Below, piece by piece: positions 15,554 through 20,989 of a stretch of DNA of 20,989 nt. Within the stretch, counting starts at the first letter, position 1; each line of letters begins with the position of its first letter. The notes under the pieces are model-generated. The model was not told where the DNA came from. It did no database searches and worked only from the letters and a program-made list of their open reading frames with translations. This DNA comes from CAZLQF01 sp964561545 (GTDB lineage: Bacteria > Bacteroidota > Bacteroidia > CAILMK01 > CAYYUA01): the NCBI GenBank assembly GCA_964561545.1, contig CAZLQF010000039.1:1-20989 (forward strand), written 5' to 3'. The position numbers and the translations under genes were made by a program.

Positions 15554-16906
15554 TCAATCCTTTAACTTAGGATCAGTTGCATCCCGAAGTGCATCGCCTA
15601 TTAAATTAAAGATGGTAACCGTTATAAAAATGGCCAAACCGGGGAATATTACCAACCACCAAGCACTGAACCTTTCCTGGCCTAAATTTAATAAAGAGCC
15701 CCAAGTAACAACATCAGCTGGCACCCCAATGCCTAAAAATGAAAGCATGGATTCGGTTAAAATGGCAATGGCAATACCAAATGCAATGGCCACAAAAACT
15801 GGGGCAATAGAGTTTGGTAGGGCATGTTTAAAAATCGTTCTTCTTTCCGAATAACCCAAAGCCTTAGAGGCTTCTATATAATCCAGGCTTCTTGTTCTTA
15901 AAAATTCAGCCCTTGTAAAACGGGCGATGCCCGTCCAGGAAATAAGACCAATAATGGCCATCATCAAGAACAAGCTTTTTTCCTGAAATAACGATGCAAT
16001 GGTAATTAGCAAGATCAACCCGGGTATCGAGCGCAGAATTTCTATGGTCCTTAAAACCATTCCATCTATGGGCACGGTTACTTGTTTGCTCAGAAAAGGA
16101 ATTTTACTCACCGGCCGTCCTATGATTTCAAATAGCTTAATGATGGCAATTAAAATTGCTATGCTCAACAATAATTGCCATAGCGTAGGTAATATGCCAG
16201 CTTCAAATCCTTGTGAAATAGCATTACTACGGACTATGAATCCGTAAAAAATGCCCATTATCACTCCTATTAAAATGACATAAAATTTACCACGTGGCGT
16301 TGTTAAGCGGTTGTCCCCAAAATAACCGGCTAAAGCACCTAACACAATGCCTATGAGGCCCGCTATGGCCATAGCCACGAGTCCAACGGTCAGTGAGATT
16401 CGCGTCCCATGAATTAAACCGGAGGCCACATCCTTGCCGATTTTAGTGGTGCCCAGATGATGCCTGAATCGATTGGGAGCCGATACAATTTCACCATCCG
16501 GGTTTTTATAAACCTGTTTACCAAAAGGACTTACATAATTACGGTTGTATGGATCAGGCTCATTGGGCGAGTATGGAATGGGGGCCCAAACTACTTCATC
16601 CAGCTTCATTTGCTTCCATTTAGCAATGTCAAACTGGATAATCTCCTGCTTCCCTGTTTCTTTGTTCACGACCGTATCGACTTTAGTGGGATTAAAAATC
16701 GATGTAATGGCTGGATAATAAGTAGTTCCTTGATATTTTGCGTAAATAGGATGGTTATTGGCAATGAGGTCAGCAAAAATGAAAATAAACAAAAGGATCC
16801 CCAGTATATACATCGATATCAGCGCAGGCTTGTTTTTCTTAAATTGGCGCCATGCGTATTTTCTGAAGGAAAATTCTTGTTTGTTAAAAACTTCTTGCTC
16901 TTGCAT
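15554..16906 (-). CDS. OppC-like peptide ABC transporter permease with extra segments
   Basis: Inner-membrane permease of a dipeptide/oligopeptide-type importer, 450 residues against about 300 for Escherichia coli OppC. After the first helix (27-48) comes a hydrophilic insert of about 100 residues (50-149), then the canonical HHLGTTKIGKDVASGLIHGTR start of the core. A second insert (about 200-260) between GYFGDN and the MVLRTIEILRSIPG helix contains two more predicted membrane helices. The EAA loop is EASKALGYSERRTIFKHALP (345-364). It is the last gene of the operon, 70 bases behind the OppB-like gene. Substrate cannot be read from the sequence. Confidence 0.9.
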   Translation of the reverse strand: MQEQEVFNKQEFSFRKYAWRQFKKNKPALISMYILGILLFIFIFADLIANNHPIYAKYQGTTYYPAITSIFNPTKVDTVVNKETGKQEIIQFDIAKWKQMKLDEVVWAPIPYSPNEPDPYNRNYVSPFGKQVYKNPDGEIVSAPNRFRHHLGTTKIGKDVASGLIHGTRISLTVGLVAMAIAGLIGIVLGALAGYFGDNRLTTPRGKFYVILIGVIMGIFYGFIVRSNAISQGFEAGILPTLWQLLLSIAILIAIIKLFEIIGRPVSKIPFLSKQVTVPIDGMVLRTIEILRSIPGLILLITIASLFQEKSLFLMMAIIGLISWTGIARFTRAEFLRTRSLDYIEASKALGYSERRTIFKHALPNSIAPVFVAIAFGIAIAILTESMLSFLGIGVPADVVTWGSLLNLGQERFSAWWLVIFPGLAIFITVTIFNLIGDALRDATDPKLKD

Positions 16907-16976
16907 AGAACCTTTTATGATGATTGCCTAATTTTATTGACCATTTCCCGTACTTAAGCTTACGAAAAATTTGATT

Positions 16977-18431
16977 TTACCTGTAAGAAATTCTCGGGTC
17001 CACTACAGCATACAATATATCAGAAACCAAATAGCCTACCAATGTTAAAAATCCTACAATCGTGAATACCGCTACGATCATGGGATAATCTGAATTAAGG
17101 ATGGACTGGTAAATTTCAAGCCCCATACCGGGTATAGAAAATATTTTTTCAATTATAACCGACCCACTCAAAGCCAGTGGAAAGATATTGGCAAACAACG
17201 TTATAATCGGCAAAAGGCCATTTCTAAGCGCATGTTTTAATACAACGGTACGCTCACTCAATCCTTTCGCCCTTGCTGTTCGAATGTAATCCTGGTTGAT
17301 AATTTCAAGCATGCCAACCCGCATTTGGCGGCTTAAAAAAGCAAACGAGGAATAGGCGTAAGTAAAGAAAGGAAGGATCAAATAAGGGGCATGATGGCTT
17401 ATTTTTCGCCATAAGGGCCAATCGTCATTAAAAGTGGCTGCATCCATAACACCGGAAGAGGGGAACCAACTTAAAATATCAGGATTGGCAAAAAGGAACA
17501 AGAGCAAAACCCCCACGAAAAAGTTAGGCAACGAGATCAAGGCAAATAAAGTGGTGGCTGAGGCACGGTCGAAAAAGGAATTGCGTTTATAAGCAGCATA
17601 AATACCAATGGGAATGCTAACAATGTAGGCAAAAATGATGGACAAGATGGCCAATGAAAAAGACCAGATGAACCGGCTTTTAATCCTGCTAATGACCGGC
17701 TGTTGATCGCGGTAAGAAATACCGAAATCCAAACCGGTAACTATGCCAGTGATCCAGTTGTGATATTGATTGTCTAAACCATAAAAATTTATGGCAGGCA
17801 CATAAGTTTTCCATTTGGCAGTATTGCTAATAACTTCAATGTAGGATTGCTCTACGTCCCTAAAATTTTGAGCAACGGGCTCCAAAAATCCATATTCGTT
17901 GAGCAGGTTTTTAACCTTATCAATTTTTTCATTGATGCGCTTGTCTTTGGTTTCTTCCAAAAGAGACAGTAAGGTGAACTTGGCCTTATTGATTACCTCA
18001 TTAACTTCATTCCTGGGGTAATTTTGATAAGCCACTGAGTCAAGGTTCATTTGCTCCATTTTGTAAACCGTTGATTTGATCTGGTCATAATAGTCAGCAA
18101 TGTAACCCCAATTACCATATTTCAGGATCATGGTGCTCATAGCGCTGCGTTGATTCCTGTCCGGGATTTTGTACAAAGTATCCGTATCTGCCATGGTGGT
18201 TAAACTGAGGTAGAAAATGGGTAAATGCAATCCAAGTTTCTCTCTTATTTGCTGCTTCAATTTTTCATTAGAAGCTGTATTGGCACCAACTGCCCCCTTA
18301 TTATCTGCTGTATTTACAAGCCGCTCAACAGGATCGCCCGGAGCGTTGATGCTTATCACAAACCCCATCAGCGATATGATGATCAAGGTGGGAATGAAAA
18401 TCAGGATCCTTCGTATGATGTAGGTCCACAT
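16977..18431 (-). CDS. OppB-like peptide ABC transporter permease with large periplasmic insert
   Basis: Partner permease of 484 residues against about 306 for Escherichia coli OppB. Residues 1-35 are the usual first helix and PGDPVERL motif. A canonical IREKLGLHLPIFYLSL segment (62-77) is followed by an insert of roughly 125 residues (78-205), largely helical and charged. The family pattern resumes at GLDFGISYRDQQPVISRI (223-240). The remaining core has five helices and the EAA-type loop DYIRTARAKGLSERTVVLKH. It starts 7 bases after the oppA-like stop codon, so the two are co-translated. The insert probably lies on the periplasmic face and could touch the binding protein. Confidence 0.9.
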   Translation of the reverse strand: MWTYIIRRILIFIPTLIIISLMGFVISINAPGDPVERLVNTADNKGAVGANTASNEKLKQQIREKLGLHLPIFYLSLTTMADTDTLYKIPDRNQRSAMSTMILKYGNWGYIADYYDQIKSTVYKMEQMNLDSVAYQNYPRNEVNEVINKAKFTLLSLLEETKDKRINEKIDKVKNLLNEYGFLEPVAQNFRDVEQSYIEVISNTAKWKTYVPAINFYGLDNQYHNWITGIVTGLDFGISYRDQQPVISRIKSRFIWSFSLAILSIIFAYIVSIPIGIYAAYKRNSFFDRASATTLFALISLPNFFVGVLLLFLFANPDILSWFPSSGVMDAATFNDDWPLWRKISHHAPYLILPFFTYAYSSFAFLSRQMRVGMLEIINQDYIRTARAKGLSERTVVLKHALRNGLLPIITLFANIFPLALSGSVIIEKIFSIPGMGLEIYQSILNSDYPMIVAVFTIVGFLTLVGYLVSDILYAVVDPRISYR

Positions 18432-18438
18432 AAGATGG

Positions 18439-20226
18439 TCAGTATTTAGCGATTTCCTTATTCTTGCCCTTGAAGCGGGGTTTTAGTTCCAGATTGTTCA
18501 AAATAACACCCGGCCGTTCTTCATACATATTGCCATTGTTAAACCTTTTATGGATAGCGATTTTTCTTTTTGGTGCATAAAGGAAAACATACGGCTGTTC
18601 ATGGTAAATCTTAGCCTGCAGCTGACGAATAAGATCCCTACGTTTTTCCAAATCCAAAGTCCGGTTGGCTAATTCAATTAGAGAATCACTCTCAGCATCC
18701 CCGAATCCGGTAAAATTATACCCTTTGTTGGCCCAGTTCTTTGTGTGCCATATCTGTTCAGGATCAACAGGGCTTGAACCACTGGACCAAGCGCCCATCA
18801 TGGCATCAAACTCATGGGTTTGTGCTTTTTTGTAAAATACGGAAAAGTCCATGGGCGTGGGTACTACCTCCACACCAGCTTCGTACATCTGCTCCTTGAT
18901 CATTAGAGCCGTCTGGTTATTATTACCACTTTTCATGTAATTAAGGTTGAAGCGAAAAGGCACTTTCTTGCCATTGATGGTTTTTTCGCGAATGTTATCA
19001 CCATTATTATCCTCCCAACCAGCTTCGGTAAGCAACTGCTTGGCTTTTTGAATATTTAGTGGCAGGGGTTCCAGCGTATCATTGTAGGATTCCTTGAGCG
19101 GGGAAACAAAAGACACTTGCCGGCTCGCTTTGTTCTTAACCATTACTTCCATGATCTCTTCAACCGGTACCAAATAAGCCATTGCCCGTCTAACTTTGCG
19201 ATCTACAAAGTAAGGATTGCGACCTGAACCTGGCCGCATGTTAAACCCGATGTACGTATAGCCAAAACGGTTGACGAAATCAGATTTGTAATTTTGATTA
19301 AAATATTTCCTTTTCCGGAGCTTAATCAATTCGGTAGTGCTGATGTATGTAGAAACATCAACATCTTGTTTTTTAAGGGCCAAGCCGCTTGCAAAATCTT
19401 CTTTGATGACCTCGAAAATGATCTTAGGTGGGTAATTTTTGTTGTAGACAATATCGCTTTCAGCGCCCCACCAATCCTCTTTACGCTCAAGAATAATGGA
19501 GTTTCCAACATTCCATTCAGTAACTTGATAAGGGCCTAAGCCCACCAATTTATCAGGAACCCTTCCATTGCTGCCATCATTAAAATTTTGCATGAACTTC
19601 TGCAAATCCGGATATTGAGATGGATCAAAATCAGGGTTGTTGAAATCAGCTATCTTAAATTGATCCATGACACCATTGGAGTCCCAATAAGATTTTTGAA
19701 GCATGTAAAGCCCTGTTTCAAATATATTTGGGTTGCCATAATATTTTTCATTGCATACCATGGTAAATTTACGCGGACTGTCCGGATAGGTTTTGATGGC
19801 CTCTATGCGTTTATAAAAGGAACGTATATTAGTATTGTCCGTTAATGGACATTTATTCACTTTGAGGGTGAAAATAACATCTTCTACCGAAAAGGCTTCG
19901 CCATCATCCCACTCAATGCCATCCTTGAGCCGATAAGTGTATTTAAGCCCATCATCAGATATCTCGGGCATGGATTCCACCAATTGGGGTATCGTCTCAA
20001 GTTTACGAAGATCTGGCCTTAAAAGCCTTTTTTGGGTATATTGGAAAATATAACTTCGGGTAGCGGCATTTCCATTGGTTGGGTGCAAGTTGTCAGGCTC
20101 CGAAGGGATATGGGCCACCACAGCATTTTGCCCAAGATCACGATTCTCAACACAACCAGCCAATAAAAGCAACAAAAAAAGCATTGATAACACAGCAGCA
20201 ACCCTCATGCGTACAAAATGGTCCAT
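18439..20226 (-). CDS. OppA-like peptide-binding lipoprotein (SBP family 5)
   Basis: Extracytoplasmic solute-binding protein, 595 residues from the ATG at 20226. The signal peptide ends in the lipobox LLAGC (C25). The mature protein shows family-5 features: an early HIPSEPDNLHPTN-type strand, a YTYRLKDGIEWDDGEAFSVEDV segment and a long C-terminal lobe with peptide-binding character. The frame extends upstream to 20286, but that would place the start inside the promoter; ATGs at 20226 and 20208 are both possible. It is the first gene of the oppABC-like operon. No oppD or oppF ATPase genes accompany it, so the ATPases must be encoded elsewhere. Peptide is the likely but unproven substrate. Confidence 0.9.
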   Translation of the reverse strand: MDHFVRMRVAAVLSMLFLLLLLAGCVENRDLGQNAVVAHIPSEPDNLHPTNGNAATRSYIFQYTQKRLLRPDLRKLETIPQLVESMPEISDDGLKYTYRLKDGIEWDDGEAFSVEDVIFTLKVNKCPLTDNTNIRSFYKRIEAIKTYPDSPRKFTMVCNEKYYGNPNIFETGLYMLQKSYWDSNGVMDQFKIADFNNPDFDPSQYPDLQKFMQNFNDGSNGRVPDKLVGLGPYQVTEWNVGNSIILERKEDWWGAESDIVYNKNYPPKIIFEVIKEDFASGLALKKQDVDVSTYISTTELIKLRKRKYFNQNYKSDFVNRFGYTYIGFNMRPGSGRNPYFVDRKVRRAMAYLVPVEEIMEVMVKNKASRQVSFVSPLKESYNDTLEPLPLNIQKAKQLLTEAGWEDNNGDNIREKTINGKKVPFRFNLNYMKSGNNNQTALMIKEQMYEAGVEVVPTPMDFSVFYKKAQTHEFDAMMGAWSSGSSPVDPEQIWHTKNWANKGYNFTGFGDAESDSLIELANRTLDLEKRRDLIRQLQAKIYHEQPYVFLYAPKRKIAIHKRFNNGNMYEERPGVILNNLELKPRFKGKNKEIAKY

Positions 20227-20250
20227 ACAATACACGCCCAAATTTTGGTA

Positions 20251-20280
20251 TAAAGATAACACTTTCCACCCTTTTGTCAA
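20251..20280 (-). promoter_or_regulatory. Promoter of the opp-like operon
   Basis: On the minus strand TTGACA (20280-20275) is separated by 16 bases from TATCTT (20258-20253), which extends to TATCTTTA, one mismatch from TAnnTTTG. Transcription would start near 20245, about 20 bases before the ATG at 20226. This also argues against the upstream start at 20286. Confidence 0.55.
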
Positions 20281-20337
20281 GGCCAACCCAAAGAAGTAAA
20301 AATTTAATAGAGGTTTTCAGGGTTTTATCACATTTTA

Positions 20338-20345
20338 TAGTTTTG
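20338..20345 (+). promoter_or_regulatory. TAnnTTTG promoter element for tRNA-Ser
   Basis: TAGTTTTG is an exact consensus match lying 23 bases before the tRNA 5' end, a fitting distance for a short leader. No clear -33 TTG is visible. Confidence 0.45.
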
Positions 20346-20368
20346 TAAGTGCTTTTTTAAAGCAAATC

Positions 20369-20456
20369 GGAGAGATGCCGGAGCGGCCGAACGGGGCGGC
20401 CTGCTAAGCCGTTGTCCGCCTTGCGCGGACCGAGGGTTCGAATCCCTCTCTCTCCG
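20369..20456 (+). tRNA. tRNA-Ser(GCU)
   Basis: A type II (long variable arm) tRNA. The acceptor stem GGAGAGA pairs with TCTCTCC (20449-20455), with G20456 as discriminator. The anticodon loop CTGCTAA places GCT at 20403-20405, which reads AGC and AGU. The variable arm contains the inverted pair GTCCGC/GCGGAC. The T-arm is GAGGG-TTCGAAT-CCCTC. The 3' CCA is not encoded. Confidence 0.95.
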
Positions 20457-20490
20457 CAAAGTAGTGAGAGTTTTGAGCAAGTGCAAAAAG

Positions 20491-20498
20491 TAGATTTG
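20491..20498 (+). promoter_or_regulatory. TAnnTTTG promoter element before the four-helix-bundle gene
   Basis: TAGATTTG is an exact consensus match 20 bases before the ATG at 20519. A TTTG at 20472-20475 lies 15 bases upstream, somewhat short for a -33 partner. Confidence 0.45.
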
Positions 20499-20518
20499 TT
20501 TTTATATAATTAAAAACT

Positions 20519-20866
20519 ATGTTTGACTTTGGAAATCTTGATGCATGTAGAGCAGCTAATAACTTAAGCATCAGGGTTATTCAAGGGCTACAAAAGAATA
20601 ATAAAATCGAGCCATTCCTTAAAGATCAATGGAAAAAAGCATCTACAAGCATTGTTTTAAATCTTGCTGAAGGTAGTGATAGGCGGACTAAAGGAGACAA
20701 GAGACATTTTTAAGTGATGGCGAGGGGCTCAGTTTTTGAAAGTATCTCTATCTTAAACGTGGTGAAAGATTTAGGTGGTGGGTGTACTGGTATGCACCAA
20801 GAATTTTACACCAAATATGAAGAATTCTCCAAGATGCTTATGGGTTTGAGCAAAGCATTAAAGTAA
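20519..20866 (+). pseudogene. Four-helix-bundle protein (S23/TIGR02436-type), interrupted by an in-frame TAA
   Basis: Codons 1-64 encode a protein with the family core ASTSIVLNLAEGSDRRTKGD, ending KRHF at a TAA (20711-20713). The same frame continues without a shift as VMARGSVFESISILN and on to the natural-looking end SKALK and TAA at 20866. The combined 115 codons equal the usual family length, and the continuation matches the expected third and fourth helices. One base change, probably in a Tyr or Leu codon, explains the break. GTG and ATG follow the TAA directly (20714 and 20717), so reinitiation is possible. Family members were first noticed in intervening sequences of 23S rRNA; their function is unknown. 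A sequencing error is a real alternative. Confidence 0.85.
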
Positions 20867-20916
20867 GAAGATAAAGCTCAAAACCCTCACCCTCGCTCAA
20901 AACTCAAAGCCAACCT

Positions 20917-20989
20917 CGGGGTGTAGCACAGTCCGGTTAGTGTGCCTGCTTTGGGAGCAGGAGGTCGCTGGTTCGAATCCAGCCACCCC
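20917..20989 (+). tRNA. tRNA-Pro(UGG), 3' end cut by the window
   Basis: The acceptor strand CGGGGTG begins at 20917; its partner CACCCC starts at 20984 and the last pairing base and discriminator lie beyond the edge. The anticodon stem CCTGC/GCAGG encloses loop TTTGGGA with anticodon TGG (20952-20954), reading CCN proline codons. The T-arm is GCTGG-TTCGAAT-CCAGC. Confidence 0.95.

Larger units (their letters stand above)
20464..20890. repeat. Inverted repeat flanking the four-helix-bundle gene
   Basis: The left arm GTGAGAGTTTTGAGC (20464-20478) is complementary to GCTCAAAACCCTCAC (20876-20890) at 14 of 15 positions. A second right copy, GCTCAAAACTC (20895-20905), matches 11 of 11 bases. The arms enclose the whole broken gene between two tRNAs, and the transcript could fold into a long-range stem. 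They may be element ends, processing signals or chance. Confidence 0.45.

Overview
The window looks like chromosomal DNA of a Bacteroidota bacterium, probably of the Cytophagales/Chitinophagales type. The genus cannot be told from sequence alone. Support comes from AT-rich DNA without clear Shine-Dalgarno motifs, several promoters of the Bacteroidota TAnnTTTG type, an ECF sigma factor paired with an outer-membrane beta-barrel protein, a phosphate-selective porin joined to pst genes, and many lipoproteins.

Layout. Positions 1-53 hold the 5' end of a group II intron on the minus strand, running off the left edge directly behind a terminator-like hairpin (58-89). After about 420 bases with no convincing gene come two minus-strand genes: a TrmH/SpoU-type RNA 2'-O-methyltransferase and a large exported thioredoxin-fold (DUF255/YyaL) protein. 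A divergent region with a candidate PHO box and a promoter leads into a plus-strand phosphate operon: OprO/OprP-type porin, pstS, pstC, pstA, pstB and phoU. A UbiA-family prenyltransferase follows two bases after phoU. Next on the plus strand are a CysH-type reductase with a promoter almost touching its start codon, an NAD-dependent epimerase, an ECF sigma factor overlapping a membrane-anchored beta-barrel protein, and a lipoprotein made of two PrcB-like domains. On the minus strand lies an oppA-oppB-oppC-like peptide transport operon without ATPase genes. The right end holds tRNA-Ser(GCU), a four-helix-bundle gene broken by one in-frame TAA and flanked by inverted repeats, and a tRNA-Pro(UGG) cut by the window edge.

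How it works together. The porin probably passes phosphate across the outer membrane, PstS captures it in the periplasm, PstCAB imports it and PhoU couples transport to signalling; the PHO-box-like repeats suggest induction by phosphate starvation. The sigma factor and the beta-barrel protein look like a two-gene envelope-sensing unit. The Opp-like proteins form a binding-protein and permease set that must borrow ATPases from elsewhere. No clear defence system, CRISPR array or prophage is present. The most unusual parts are the intron at the left edge, the enlarged Opp permeases, the sigma/barrel pair, the double PrcB-like lipoprotein and the interrupted gene between the two tRNAs.
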